The notes below the pieces were generated by a model, which worked only from the letters and a program-made list of their open reading frames with translations, searched no databases and had not been told where the DNA came from. From Geosporobacter subterraneus DSM 17957 (GTDB lineage: Bacteria; Bacillota; Clostridia; Peptostreptococcales; Thermotaleaceae), in the NCBI RefSeq assembly GCF_900142145.1, contig NZ_FQZV01000010.1:1-64000 (forward strand): a stretch of 64,000 nt of DNA, written 5' to 3'. This document shows positions 1 to 9,625 of the stretch, one piece after another; the stretch's first letter is position 1; each line of letters starts with the position of its first letter. The translations under genes were made by a program, and so were the position numbers.

Positions 1-151
1 TCCATCATTTTTTGGACATTCTTTGCACTTTCTTGCACTTTTTTGTTTCACATTCGTCTTTTTTGAACGTATTATGTAACTAGGGAACAGAATTTAGACA
101 ATATTCACGGTGCGAATGATTTTATGTTTTTATGTTTGCTAACCATTCGCA
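1..151 (-). promoter_or_regulatory. Type I-C CRISPR leader-like region downstream of cas2
   Basis: This AT-rich stretch directly follows cas2. On the minus strand it starts with an inverted repeat, GTGCGAATGGTT paired with AACCATTCGCAC-like bases at 110-121 and 141-152, followed by A/T-rich DNA. I recall I-C leaders starting with such a GTGCGAA...TTCGCAC dyad just after cas2. No direct repeat or spacer occurs before base 1, so the array itself should begin outside the window. The leader assignment is inference from position and the dyad. Confidence 0.55.
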
Positions 152-451
152 CTAAACAATAAGTGTACCCTCAACGTCAAATGACTGCTTTGCGCCTATA
201 TGGTCAACCTTGTTTTTATAGTTGTTCCCTAAATAATAAAATCTTAAGCTATCTTTGTCTTTATCGATAATTTGTTCAAGCTTATGCTTTACCTCACGGC
301 ACTTTGCTGCATCTAATACACACTCAAATACTGAATTTTGTACCCGCTGACCATAATTGACGCATAGTTTTGCTACTTTACGCAAACGTTTTTTCCCAAG
401 TGCTGTCTCGGTATTTACATCGTAGGTTATTAGTACCAACATTTTTTTCAC
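152..451 (-). CDS. cas2: CRISPR-associated endonuclease Cas2 (type I-C)
   Basis: Small ferredoxin-fold protein of 99 residues that forms the Cas1-Cas2 spacer-integration complex. The N-terminal strand carries the conserved LITYDVNTE segment, with the metal-binding aspartate at residue 10, followed by the basic RKVAKLC helix and the NSVFEC strand, all typical of Cas2. Length matches the usual 90-100 residues. It is the last gene of the operon and its start codon abuts the cas1 stop, so the two are translated together. Beyond its stop lies leader-like DNA, the usual I-C arrangement. Identity is secure; activity is inferred from the family. Confidence 0.95.
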   Translation of the reverse strand: MKKMLVLITYDVNTETALGKKRLRKVAKLCVNYGQRVQNSVFECVLDAAKCREVKHKLEQIIDKDKDSLRFYYLGNNYKNKVDHIGAKQSFDVEGTLIV

Positions 452-1483
452 CTACTTCCACATAAACGGCGGATATGCATCCAAATCACCTCGAATATAT
501 CTAGCTAACAGCAATGCTTGAGCATGGGGAACAAGGCCCCATTGTAGTTTGTCCTGCAAAAATGGGTGTGTGATTATCTCTTGTTTTCTACTTTGCCAAG
601 CCTTTAATATAACTTTTCTTGTATCGTCATTCATAACAACCGTACCATTTTCCTTCTGCATAAATCCGCTTGAGTTTACCTCTTTTTTATTGATTAATGA
701 TATTACAAACCGATCTGCATAGACAGAGCGCAGCTCCTCCATCATATCTAGGGCAAGAGAAGCTCTCCCTGGTCTATCCCGATGCAAAAAACCTACATAA
801 GGATCCAGTCCAACAGTTTCCAATGCCGCCGTAAAATCATGGGCTAAGAGCGTATATACAAAGGATAACATTGCATTCACATTATCCAGCGGAGGTCGTT
901 TATTGCGATAGTGAAAGAAAAAGGAGTCTTTTTGCTGTAAAATCAAGTCATCAAATACACTAAAATACTGTGATGCGGCCTCTCCTTCGTACCCCCTGAG
1001 TTGTTCTAAATTCTCACTTTCGTCAACTAATTTCAATGTTCTAAAAAGGGCTTGAGAAACTTCTTTTAGCTTATCAACATCTAGTCTCATTGCATAATCA
1101 CGGGTTGCACGCTCAATTACCCAACGGGTATTATAAATTTTCCCCAAGATAAAATTCTTAGCAATCTTATTACTCTCCTTTGTGCTGTCTGATAACTTAT
1201 ATTGAGTCTTTCTAAGAACAACATTCCCCCTAACTTCACCGACTACCCTTGCCAAAAACTTACCGCTTTGCTTCATAAAAGTTAATGCAATATTCCTTTT
1301 TGCACATGCCCCCATCAATGCCGGACTTGCACCTGTATACCCAAATGCAACAATACCCTCGAGATTATGCAGTGGAATTCTTGAAACTTCTATGTCTTCT
1401 TTCAAAATTACAATATTTTCTCCATCCAAAGACAAATATGTATTCGGCGAAGTAACATAGAGTGTATTTAGTAACTTTCTCAT
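452..1483 (-). CDS. cas1: CRISPR-associated endonuclease/integrase Cas1 (type I-C)
   Basis: Metal-dependent integrase of CRISPR adaptation, 343 residues, the usual I-C length. The N-terminal beta domain is followed by the helical catalytic domain. The expected metal ligands are visible: E166 in RGYEGEAA, H234 in GFLHRDRPGR and E249 in DMMEELRS. It overlaps cas4 by four bases at its start and abuts cas2 at its end, so adaptation proteins are translationally coupled. No truncation or frameshift is seen, and the adaptation module looks intact. Confidence 0.97.
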   Translation of the reverse strand: MRKLLNTLYVTSPNTYLSLDGENIVILKEDIEVSRIPLHNLEGIVAFGYTGASPALMGACAKRNIALTFMKQSGKFLARVVGEVRGNVVLRKTQYKLSDSTKESNKIAKNFILGKIYNTRWVIERATRDYAMRLDVDKLKEVSQALFRTLKLVDESENLEQLRGYEGEAASQYFSVFDDLILQQKDSFFFHYRNKRPPLDNVNAMLSFVYTLLAHDFTAALETVGLDPYVGFLHRDRPGRASLALDMMEELRSVYADRFVISLINKKEVNSSGFMQKENGTVVMNDDTRKVILKAWQSRKQEIITHPFLQDKLQWGLVPHAQALLLARYIRGDLDAYPPFMWK

Positions 1484-2148
1484 CCATCTACCTCCATAAG
1501 ATTCTTCCTAATATAATAAGTAGCGGAGGGATTTTTGCATAACTTTGGCATACAAATCTCAGCCAGTGAACATGCTTTACAGGCTTTAGATATTTTAACT
1601 TTAGGTGTATGTTTCTTGTCATATAGTTCATGCATTTCTCTAACTATTGCTCTTACTCTCTCACGCAGTTCATCATCAAGTATAATTTTTAGCCTGCGTT
1701 TCGTCTCTCCATAGAATAAAAATGCTTCCGGGATCTTGCATAATAGCATTTCCTCAAGACACATCGCCTGCGCACATAGCTGCAGTACGTCGGACTCGTC
1801 CTCCTTTGGCTTACCCTTTTTATACTCTATTGGTACAGGCTTATAGGTTCCTTCTCTCCCGAATATGCTTATCCCATCTGGTGCCCTATGAAACTCAACA
1901 ACATCACAAGCTCCTGTTAAACCTAATGAACGGGAAAAAATCCCCATACCACGTGATATGATCAAATCTCCTCGCTTTTCTTTTATGCTATTATCATGTG
2001 TTTTCTCATGAAAGATGTGGCCTTCAACGGTGCGAAGGTTTTCTTGCCACTGCTGTTCAATATGGATTAATGCCCATTGACGTTTGCAAAAGGAAAAATG
2101 CTGTATCCCTGACAATAGTAAAAAATCTTCTTCTTTATATTCCATCAT
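1480..2148 (-). CDS. cas4: CRISPR-associated exonuclease Cas4
   Basis: RecB-like nuclease with an iron-sulphur cluster that trims prespacers and helps select PAM-containing ends before Cas1-Cas2 integration. In its 222 residues I see the N-terminal cysteine C21 (FCKRQ), a candidate motif-I histidine H47, D82 (GACDVVEF), the E108-Y-K110 catalytic motif (PIEYKKGK) and the C-terminal cysteines C190, C193 and C199. These four cysteines would hold the 4Fe-4S cluster. It overlaps cas7 upstream and cas1 downstream by four bases each. All key residues are present. Confidence 0.95.
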   Translation of the reverse strand: MMEYKEEDFLLLSGIQHFSFCKRQWALIHIEQQWQENLRTVEGHIFHEKTHDNSIKEKRGDLIISRGMGIFSRSLGLTGACDVVEFHRAPDGISIFGREGTYKPVPIEYKKGKPKEDESDVLQLCAQAMCLEEMLLCKIPEAFLFYGETKRRLKIILDDELRERVRAIVREMHELYDKKHTPKVKISKACKACSLAEICMPKLCKNPSATYYIRKNLMEVDG

Positions 2149-3026
2149 ATCATCCTAATGCATTGTACTTCTTTTGGAATTTTTTCAATATCCACACTTA
2201 CTGTATAGTCTGCATACTTTCTAGCTGGCTTTGTTTCATCATTACGTTTTATGGTTACGGTATCAAACAGCTTATAGGCTTGGGTATTGCCAAATTCGCT
2301 TATATGTTTAAATACAATTAATTCTCTGACACTCATTTTTCCTCTTGCAGCAGAATGATCATGTTCAAACATATTTATAATAGCTTCCCATAGAAGCTCT
2401 AAATCCTTCTCTGAAAACTTGGTAACCGTTTTTGCTAGGTTAGCGGAGATATATCCTTCTGCTCTGTATAAAGCATAGGGGATGATATGTTTTCTACCCA
2501 TTTCATTGTCCTTCTTTTCAAAGTCTTTTTCCGTCGTTACTGCGACTCTTGTAATCGTTATTTCTTGTTGGACTATAGGATCTACACTTCTTGCAAACCC
2601 AATTTGAACAGGACCTCGAACTTGTCCACAATTTAATTTTGCCTTTACAAAGGTTGTCATCACAGCCCCAAAGGTTCTAATATCAAAGAAATTCTCGCAC
2701 ATAAAATCCCTAATTTTACTATCTTTCTCGCCTTTGCTCTTTTGTGCTTCTTCTTCTGTGATTCCTAATTCTTTATAAGCCAACTTATCACTGGTGTTTA
2801 AAGGTACTCCATCCTTTATATATATCTTATAGCCTTCACTGTCCGCTTTCACTGTTTCAACATAATTTCTTATTTTTCTTTTCAAACATACATCTGTTAC
2901 AATGCCATAGCCTGTTTCAGCATCTATTCGAGGCATATTTCCTGCATCGGGATCCCCATTGGGGTTACCATTCTCTACATCAAACAAAATAACAAATTCG
3001 TACCTATTTTTGATAATTTCACTCAT
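2145..3026 (-). CDS. cas7: Cascade backbone protein Cas7 (Csd2 family, type I-C)
   Basis: Backbone subunit that polymerises along the crRNA in the type I-C effector complex. The N-terminus has the family hallmark VILFDVENGNPNGDPD, followed by NMPRIDAETG and the YVETVK region. A central glycine-rich stretch (CGQVRGPVQIGFARS) and the C-terminal strand typical of RAMP proteins follow. The 293-residue length fits Csd2. The gene starts two bases after cas8c stops and overlaps cas4 by four bases. No defects seen. Confidence 0.95.
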   Translation of the reverse strand: MSEIIKNRYEFVILFDVENGNPNGDPDAGNMPRIDAETGYGIVTDVCLKRKIRNYVETVKADSEGYKIYIKDGVPLNTSDKLAYKELGITEEEAQKSKGEKDSKIRDFMCENFFDIRTFGAVMTTFVKAKLNCGQVRGPVQIGFARSVDPIVQQEITITRVAVTTEKDFEKKDNEMGRKHIIPYALYRAEGYISANLAKTVTKFSEKDLELLWEAIINMFEHDHSAARGKMSVRELIVFKHISEFGNTQAYKLFDTVTIKRNDETKPARKYADYTVSVDIEKIPKEVQCIRMI

Positions 3027-3028
3027 AA

Positions 3029-4813
3029 TTAGTTCTCCTCACTTTTTTTATTATTTTTTTGATAAAATGCATTTCTTTGATGATAATAGCCCAGAATAAA
3101 CACACCTTGTTCTTCAAGCGATAAATTTGACGGGAAAGGATGATTATTAATATCCAACTTTTCCAGTATATCTGCTATTTTTCTATCACTGACATAACCA
3201 TATTCTGCTTTTGAAATATAATGTTGGGATAGTCTTAGCAAAACTGGAAAAACTGAAGCTGGCGTTGCACAGGCTGATGTAAAATACCTGTCTTTAATCG
3301 TTGCGTTTATTCCTGGATTTGCATCATGCTGTGCTTTTTCTAAAACTGCAAATAATCGCCCTAAGATGTAGGCCCTATTTGGGCTTTGCTCATTGAGTGA
3401 CATTGTTAATACCTCCTTAAATTTATTGGTATTTCTTAATAAATAGGCTTTTATAATAGCTGCCTTATAGTAATTAATTTCCTTTTCCGCCTTTATTCTG
3501 ATTAAAATGGCATTATACAAGCTAGCAGGATAAGGAGAGCCTGTAATAATTGCCTTTAATGTAGCACCTGCCATCAATGGTGAAGCTGCTTTATCATTGG
3601 ACTTTGGAGATACCGTTTCATTTAACAATCTCCATATTGAAATAGCATCGGCGTCCGTAGCATACTGCTTTTCCATTCTAAGATCCTGATAGTGCATTGC
3701 GATTTTCCTTATGAGACTGCCAAAGGAATTTGAAGTAAAAAACCTTACTGCTAATCTTGCCGAATTTGGCGATAGGGCTAATATATGAAAATTAGTTTTT
3801 TCATCGAAAACATCAGATAAATCATCAATAGGTTTACCCTGGGCTATTTTTTCAAAAACAGATCTTACTTCTCTCGCAGCAACTTCATCTTTCACCATCC
3901 TTTCATCATTGTTTACCATTCCTCCATTCATATATAGAGACATAAAATCCTGATAAATTTTCTTGGGGCTCTCTGCCCAAAATACGATGGTTGCATCCCC
4001 TAGATACATTTTGTGAGAACCATCAGCTAACAGATAATTTAAAACTGTAGTATAAGCGAAGGTAGCATACTCGCTAACAGGAGAATTCAAACCCTGTTCT
4101 TTATATCGACCATAGGACTCATATGCTCTGTCATTAAATGATACAATTGAACCTCCCACAGATTGTGCTCCTTTGACACCCTTAATACTTGGATGTAATC
4201 TTGCTATGGTTTCCTCTTTACCGGTTACTAGGCACTGCATAACATTTGTATTTTCTGAGCTACTCTTGTGCTTCTCCCAAATTTGTCTAATTTCTTTGTT
4301 TTGATGAACAAATTCTCCTCCGTCCATTTTAAAAACCAAATTTGCACCAGACAATATTTCATCTAGATACTCTTGTAAAGCAGGATGCTCCAACCCTTGA
4401 TCGATATCCCAATTGTTCACAAAGCTAATGACAGCTTTTGCCGCAGCATTGTTTATATTTTGCAAAATATTGATATGCAGCTCCTTAAATGCTTTAAAGC
4501 ACTCCTTTGATCTTTCAGGCTTTCCTTTATTGTCTATGCCAAACATATAGCTTGAATTTTCACATAGAAAATTAGATTTTATCCCGACCGATTTTTTTTC
4601 TTGTTCTGGAACTTCCATACTTTGCGGGACTTCTACCAACTTTTTACCCTTCTGAACATTGATTTTCAATGGAATAATATTTAGCAATTCCCCATCTGCA
4701 GATAAATTGACTGCATAGGAGACATTGGCCTTACCATAACCTAATCTGGGTATATCACTATCTGCATCACTTGCTAAAATCTCATAATAATTGACCAAAG
4801 ACTGTAAAATCAT
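3029..4813 (-). CDS. cas8c: Cascade large subunit Cas8c (Csd1 family)
   Basis: Large subunit of the I-C effector complex, expected to recognise the PAM and recruit Cas3. The protein is 594 residues, within the family range. It opens with MILQSLVNYYEIL and continues with GYGKANVSYAVNLSADG, characteristic of Csd1/Cas8c N-termini; the segments CLVTGKEETIARLHPSIKGVKG and SPNSARLAVRFF are also family-like. In type I-C an internal start in this gene commonly makes the small Cas11c subunit; I could not define that start here. It overlaps cas5 by four bases. Confidence 0.93.
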   Translation of the reverse strand: MILQSLVNYYEILASDADSDIPRLGYGKANVSYAVNLSADGELLNIIPLKINVQKGKKLVEVPQSMEVPEQEKKSVGIKSNFLCENSSYMFGIDNKGKPERSKECFKAFKELHINILQNINNAAAKAVISFVNNWDIDQGLEHPALQEYLDEILSGANLVFKMDGGEFVHQNKEIRQIWEKHKSSSENTNVMQCLVTGKEETIARLHPSIKGVKGAQSVGGSIVSFNDRAYESYGRYKEQGLNSPVSEYATFAYTTVLNYLLADGSHKMYLGDATIVFWAESPKKIYQDFMSLYMNGGMVNNDERMVKDEVAAREVRSVFEKIAQGKPIDDLSDVFDEKTNFHILALSPNSARLAVRFFTSNSFGSLIRKIAMHYQDLRMEKQYATDADAISIWRLLNETVSPKSNDKAASPLMAGATLKAIITGSPYPASLYNAILIRIKAEKEINYYKAAIIKAYLLRNTNKFKEVLTMSLNEQSPNRAYILGRLFAVLEKAQHDANPGINATIKDRYFTSACATPASVFPVLLRLSQHYISKAEYGYVSDRKIADILEKLDINNHPFPSNLSLEEQGVFILGYYHQRNAFYQKNNKKSEEN

Positions 4814-5475
4814 CTAAACACCTCACAATCAGATAAATCAATAACACCATCGCGCATAATAGCCCTGAAAAACGTTGGTTTGATATCCTCTAGATTCGTA
4901 AAATCTATATCATAGAGCATATATCCTAAATCTCTTTCTCCTGTCAGACCGGATTTTGGAAAATCCCCCTCTACCAGCCTAAAGTTAGCCGGAAACTCTC
5001 TACATCCGAAGTAAGGATTATGATAACACTGGCCATTTCTCATCTTTCTAAGAGCGATGTTATAATGTTTTTCAACCGTATCTGTTTCTCCTGCCTTATC
5101 TGTCAGCTCGAAATGTGCTTGTATGATGTATCGAACATTTTTAAGCACCATAGATGCTCTTTGCTGCCTATCAGCATTTGTATTTATGTATAAGGGTTTT
5201 GCACTACCCTTCATAACAGAATCCACTATACTAGCAGATATTTTTGAACTTACTTCGTTTCTTCGGATATTTGTAAATTCAATTGGATTGTAAACATGAA
5301 TCCTATCTATATGCCAAGAAATGGCAGGCTTCCAATAGATTGCTTCGATAATTCCTCGTGCTGCAGATGGTGTTAGTACGTCATAGCTCACCCGTTCGAC
5401 TTTCATTTCTGGTCGGGTAAAAAGACCATAGGCCCCCCAAACCTCAAGTGCTATACCATATCCCATTTTTATCAC
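4810..5475 (-). CDS. cas5c: CRISPR-associated protein Cas5c (crRNA-processing, type I-C)
   Basis: In type I-C systems Cas5 replaces Cas6 and cuts the pre-crRNA repeat, then caps the crRNA 5' handle. The 221-residue protein has the N-terminal RAMP strand (GIALEVWGAYGLFTRPEMKVER), the TPSAARGIIEAIYWKP motif containing the usual catalytic tyrosine, and IDRIHVYNPIEFTNIRRNEV. Near the C-terminus GCREFPANF matches the family. No cas6 gene is present in the operon, which fits this role. A 15-base gap separates it from cas3. Confidence 0.94.
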   Translation of the reverse strand: MIKMGYGIALEVWGAYGLFTRPEMKVERVSYDVLTPSAARGIIEAIYWKPAISWHIDRIHVYNPIEFTNIRRNEVSSKISASIVDSVMKGSAKPLYINTNADRQQRASMVLKNVRYIIQAHFELTDKAGETDTVEKHYNIALRKMRNGQCYHNPYFGCREFPANFRLVEGDFPKSGLTGERDLGYMLYDIDFTNLEDIKPTFFRAIMRDGVIDLSDCEVFR

Positions 5476-5490
5476 TCCTCTTCTCGTTTT

Positions 5491-7659
5491 TTATACAAAA
5501 ATTCCTATGCCTGTTTCCACAGTAAATTCAAGACCGGTTTTCTCGCTATACATATTTATGTCCTTTAATACATAAATCCCTTCTTTTATAACATCAATCA
5601 TATTTGCTCCTGACATTTTTTCAAATTCATTTTCGTAAACATTCACTGTATAGGGTTGTATGGCTCTTAATATACTCTTATACTCACCAATAAAGCGAAG
5701 CTTATTTACTAATTCCATTGAGTTTTTATCAAGTTCAATGATCACAGGTACCGTATTTTCCTCAATTAATTTGAATTGTTCTGCTACCTGCTTGAAGTTG
5801 AAATTAAAATTGCAACCCTCTGCACCTTTCTCCATTTTCTCAAATATATTCTTTATGTCTAATCCTTGCTCACCTTCAAACACATATAATTCATCAAAAT
5901 ATGTCTTTATTGCTTCTGGACTAAGTATATCTTCAAACCTTTCCATAATAGTCTTAGCCACAGCAATAGGCCGTTTAATCGTACTTGGCATATTTTTTGT
6001 ATAAGTGCTTTCAGGTTCAAATAGGTATACTATACCTGTTTCTAAATTTCTCTCTCGATTACATCTACCGCCAGCTTGAACGATGGAATCAATTCCAGCC
6101 ATAGCCCTATATACAATAGGAAAATCAACATCCACCCCTGCCTCAATTAGTTGGGTAGACACAACCTTGCAGGGCAATTTATCCTCGAGTCTTTGTTTTA
6201 TTTCTGCTAGTACGTCCTTTCTATGTTTAGGACACATCCTTGTTGATAGATGAAATATTCCCTCACCCTTTATCTTTGCGAATATCTCTTTTGCATGTTT
6301 TTTGTTATTTACAATACAAAGCACCTGGTTACAGTTGTTTAGTTCTTCCGATACTTGATCCACTTCCATTTTTCCCCTATTAACCACTTTAATTCGTTTA
6401 AAGAAATGATATAATTCTTCTGTATTGTCACATATTTCACTTATTGATATTTCCTTTGGAAATCTATCCTTTAGGGATGGCTGAGTAGCACTGCATAATA
6501 TACAAGTGGCTTCGTAGTTCTTTACCAGTTCTGAAATTGAAGCAATACAAGGGGTTAAATACTGTGTAGGAATCATTTGTGCTTCATCAAAAATAATCAC
6601 ACTATTTGCCAGGTTATGGAGCTTCCTGCATTTTGAAGATCTATTTCCAAATAAGGATTCAAAAAATTGAACATTTGTAGTCACAACAATAGGGATATCC
6701 CAATTTTCTGAAGCCAATTTAAGTTTATAGTCTGTTGAGTATTCATCATCCTTAAAATCAAAGTTTGAGTGATGCTCTAACACATTTTCAAATCCCAATA
6801 TATCTTTGAAAGTCTTTCCTGTTTGTTCTATTATGCTGGTATATGGGATTACATAAATAATCCTATCCATACCATGCTCAAGCACATGACCCATCGCAAA
6901 TGCAAGTGATGAAAGCGTCTTTCCCCCACCAGTGGGTACTGTAAGCGTATATAAACCCTTTTTTTGCTTTGATTTTTCGATACAGTTTTCTAAAATCTCA
7001 GCTCTTTTTTTATTGATTTCTCGCTCCTTATTATGAAATTTCCCAATATGTGTATTTAATTTATTGTTAAATAGCCTAAAATCATATTTAATACTTCTGT
7101 CCACTTGTCCACCATTTATAAATTCTTCCGTATCTAAAAAATCAGCGTCTACTAGGCAGGAGTATATCATTCTTATAAAAAAAGCAATGGAAAATCCGCC
7201 TTTGTTCAAGGGCTTAATATTTGGCATGTTCACAGGCAAAATATCATCTAAGTTTATCTCTTTTTCAAAATCAGAATAGACCGGAAGCTGTTTTGTTCTT
7301 TTTAACCGACCATTTAAGGTTACTTCTACAGCCGTATCACTCCTATGTCCACCATCTGGTAATCCTCCATGATGCCCTGCTATGCAGTACGCCAGCAATT
7401 TACCGAATAACTCAACCTTTCTATCAATTTCGATTGCGCCAGCTGTGGAGTGATCCACTCTATCATCTAAATTGTTTTTAATTTTGTTTTGGAATTCCCT
7501 AGAATACTTCCCGAGATCATGAAGTAGTCCACATATATGGGCATAATCTCCATTATTAAAGCTATCCCCATATTGTCTTGCTTTAGCAGCAGTTTTCTCT
7601 AGATGCTCTTTTAGACTTTGAACCTCTGAATCAATCTCTCGTGTATGTGCTATGTACAT
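5491..7659 (-). CDS. cas3: CRISPR-associated helicase/nuclease Cas3
   Basis: Effector nuclease-helicase that degrades target DNA after Cascade binding. With 722 residues it has an N-terminal HD nuclease domain (H47-D48 in LLHDLGKYS, H70 in DHSTAG) fused to an SF2 helicase: Walker A PTGGGKT near 242-248, the DEAQ box at 358-361 and a later QAGGRCNR arginine-finger motif. A longer reading frame begins at 7683, but the strong GAGGAGAGG site overlaps those codons and sits 7-8 bases before the ATG at 7659, so I chose 7659. It is first in the cas operon. I could not find a convincing promoter upstream. Confidence 0.96.
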   Translation of the reverse strand: MYIAHTREIDSEVQSLKEHLEKTAAKARQYGDSFNNGDYAHICGLLHDLGKYSREFQNKIKNNLDDRVDHSTAGAIEIDRKVELFGKLLAYCIAGHHGGLPDGGHRSDTAVEVTLNGRLKRTKQLPVYSDFEKEINLDDILPVNMPNIKPLNKGGFSIAFFIRMIYSCLVDADFLDTEEFINGGQVDRSIKYDFRLFNNKLNTHIGKFHNKEREINKKRAEILENCIEKSKQKKGLYTLTVPTGGGKTLSSLAFAMGHVLEHGMDRIIYVIPYTSIIEQTGKTFKDILGFENVLEHHSNFDFKDDEYSTDYKLKLASENWDIPIVVTTNVQFFESLFGNRSSKCRKLHNLANSVIIFDEAQMIPTQYLTPCIASISELVKNYEATCILCSATQPSLKDRFPKEISISEICDNTEELYHFFKRIKVVNRGKMEVDQVSEELNNCNQVLCIVNNKKHAKEIFAKIKGEGIFHLSTRMCPKHRKDVLAEIKQRLEDKLPCKVVSTQLIEAGVDVDFPIVYRAMAGIDSIVQAGGRCNRERNLETGIVYLFEPESTYTKNMPSTIKRPIAVAKTIMERFEDILSPEAIKTYFDELYVFEGEQGLDIKNIFEKMEKGAEGCNFNFNFKQVAEQFKLIEENTVPVIIELDKNSMELVNKLRFIGEYKSILRAIQPYTVNVYENEFEKMSGANMIDVIKEGIYVLKDINMYSEKTGLEFTVETGIGIFV

Positions 7660-7766
7660 AGAAATTCCTCTCCTCAATTCCAATTATGTAATATTTTACC
7701 TTATTCGTCATCATTTCCTATATTTCCTGTTTGATTTTAGATTTTTAAAAATATTTTTAAAACAAC

Positions 7767-7804
7767 AAAAACCCTCTGAATTCTCGCTCAATCCAGAGGG
7801 TTTT
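7767..7804 (-). terminator. Rho-independent terminator of the chemoreceptor gene
   Basis: An AAACCCTCTG / CAGAGGGTTT stem is followed on the minus strand by a T-rich tract. It lies between the chemoreceptor stop and cas3, so it separates the two transcription units. Confidence 0.8.
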
Positions 7805-7812
7805 ACTCTTTA

Positions 7813-9411
7813 TTATACTTTAAATCGACCCGATGACTTTTGCAGATCTTGGGATAATCTTGTTAAATCCTGACTGGCTGCTGCTATTTCCTGCATTGCC
7901 GCAGTTTGTTCTTCTGCTGCGGCCGATACATTTTGGATTTCTTCCGATACCGCTTTGCTTTTCAACTGAACCACACCGGTGGATGAAGCAATACGCTGAC
8001 TTCCTTGAGCAACTTCATGAATAAATTCTGTGATCTTGGTGATCTGGGCATTCATGGTATTGATAAAACCAATAATCTCATTGAAGGCTTGACCTGCCTG
8101 ATTTACCGTCTCTGTACCGGTTTTTACAATCCTGCTGTCTTCACTTACTAAACGGTTTGTTTCATCAATTTTCTGCTGAATTTCTTGAATCAAATCATTA
8201 ATCTGCATCGTGGATTCTTTGGAACTTTCGGCAAGCTTTCTGATTTCATCGGCTACAACAGCAAACCCTTTTCCGGCTTCTCCCGCCCGGGCTGCCTCAA
8301 TGGATGCATTGAGGGCCAGCAGATTTGTCTGTTCTGCAATGGATTGGATTGTTTTGAGTATTTCATCCATTTTAGCTGAGCTCTTATTGATCTCTTCCAA
8401 AGACTGATTTGTCCTCTCACTGCTTTTTTGAAGATCTTCCATGCTTAATATGGCACTTTTCACTTCTTTTTCGCCTAATAAAGCACTTTCATTTGTTCGT
8501 TGGCTTAAGCGGTTAATTCCCTCAGCATTCTCCGAAATCTCTTGTATATTGGCTGCCATCTGCCGGATCGCCGATGCGGCACCTAATACTTCCGCTAATT
8601 GTTCTTCCGCACTTTTCGCCACTTCTAACGAAGATGCCGCAACACTTTCCGATCCCTCGGCTGACTGTTGCGCAATAGTAGACAGCACTGCTGCAGAATT
8701 TGCCACTTGTCCTGCCATGTGTTGTGAAGAACGGATTAATTCTTTTAAGTTGCCGATGGTACCTAACAAGGCATTTCCCAGCTTTTCTTCTGGTGTACTA
8801 ACAGCCTGCATATCAATAGCTGCACCGAAAACACCCATAAACTCTTCTTGACGGTAATAGGGTATCGCAATGATGATTGCCAGTTTGTCAGTTGTTTTGG
8901 AAATGACCATATCCGAGATTTGCGGCTTACCCGTCTTTTTTGCATTTGCAAAATATTCTCGATCTCCATTATTCATTAGGTTTTTCCCTAAGGAATTATA
9001 GATCTGTTGTCCTGATTTGTCGGTGATAAAAAATACAGCGATCTCCTTATATCTTGAGAGCATGCTCCGCTGCTTTTCATCAATCACTTGCATGTTGTAA
9101 CCGCTTTGATAATATGTATTGACTAGTTGTATCATATGATTTTCAATTTTTGTTAAATTCCTCTTGGTACTGGCTCCAATGGAAATATCTAAACGCAGGT
9201 TTCCCTTTGCCATTTCCTCAATGGCATTTACTAAAGTCTCAGTAGTTTTGAGATTCTTTGTTTTTGTATATAGGTCAAATAGAAATAAGAAAAAGATATA
9301 CAGGAGAAAAAAGACAGGCATTCGATTTGTATCAAGGTTCTTGACAAATAACAGGATAACAAAAGGAATCCAGTAAATCGAGTACTTTGCAAATACAAAT
9401 AAAGCTTTCAT
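7813..9411 (-). CDS. Methyl-accepting chemotaxis protein with a Cache-like domain after both membrane helices
   Basis: Chemoreceptor that should control CheA. In the 532-residue protein two hydrophobic helices lie at about 5-22 and 29-46, close together. A HAMP-like helix pair ([12 protein letters not shown]) follows near 70-100, then a Cache/PDC-like region at about 110-215 with [15 protein letters not shown] and [17 protein letters not shown]. The signalling domain carries the conserved hairpin tip ([20 protein letters not shown]). No membrane segment separates the Cache-like part from the signalling part, so that sensor is predicted inside the cell, which is unusual. The start at 9411 has GGAGG eight bases upstream; an in-frame ATG at 9426 overlaps that site. 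Confidence 0.9.
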   Translation of the reverse strand: MKALFVFAKYSIYWIPFVILLFVKNLDTNRMPVFFLLYIFFLFLFDLYTKTKNLKTTETLVNAIEEMAKGNLRLDISIGASTKRNLTKIENHMIQLVNTYYQSGYNMQVIDEKQRSMLSRYKEIAVFFITDKSGQQIYNSLGKNLMNNGDREYFANAKKTGKPQISDMVISKTTDKLAIIIAIPYYRQEEFMGVFGAAIDMQAVSTPEEKLGNALLGTIGNLKELIRSSQHMAGQVANSAAVLSTIAQQSAEGSESVAASSLEVAKSAEEQLAEVLGAASAIRQMAANIQEISENAEGINRLSQRTNESALLGEKEVKSAILSMEDLQKSSERTNQSLEEINKSSAKMDEILKTIQSIAEQTNLLALNASIEAARAGEAGKGFAVVADEIRKLAESSKESTMQINDLIQEIQQKIDETNRLVSEDSRIVKTGTETVNQAGQAFNEIIGFINTMNAQITKITEFIHEVAQGSQRIASSTGVVQLKSKAVSEEIQNVSAAAEEQTAAMQEIAAASQDLTRLSQDLQKSSGRFKV

Positions 9412-9585
9412 CACAGCAGCCTCCATCCCTTGATTTGATTAATTTCCATGGTTCATTACTGGAAAACTATCAAAGTTTTTTTACGATAATTAAATATCAA
9501 TTCGATATCTGCAAGGAATTTCCTTCTAGCGAAAACCATATTTTGTTTAGAATATTTATTGATTTCTTCGCTGAAGTATTCCACA

Positions 9586-9625
9586 TAAAAACAGAGGCCA
9601 GACCTAAGTCCAACCTCTGTTTTTA
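9586..9625 (-). terminator. Terminator of queT
   Basis: An AAAAACAGAGG / CCTCTGTTTTT stem with a long loop overlaps the final codon region of the transporter gene. It has T-runs on both sides and could work in both directions. Confidence 0.75.

Noticed and set aside
1-151. A CRISPR array in the window
   Set aside because: Only the leader-like dyad is present; no direct repeat or spacer occurs before base 1, and the hairpin run at 63295 is not a repeat-spacer series.
7660-7766. A promoter for the cas operon
   Set aside because: TAAAAT occurs but no -35 at suitable spacing; the region is AT-rich enough to give such matches by chance.
8441-8851. Plus-strand 136-codon frame opposite the chemoreceptor
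   Set aside because: Shadow of the repetitive, alanine/serine-rich signalling domain on the other strand.
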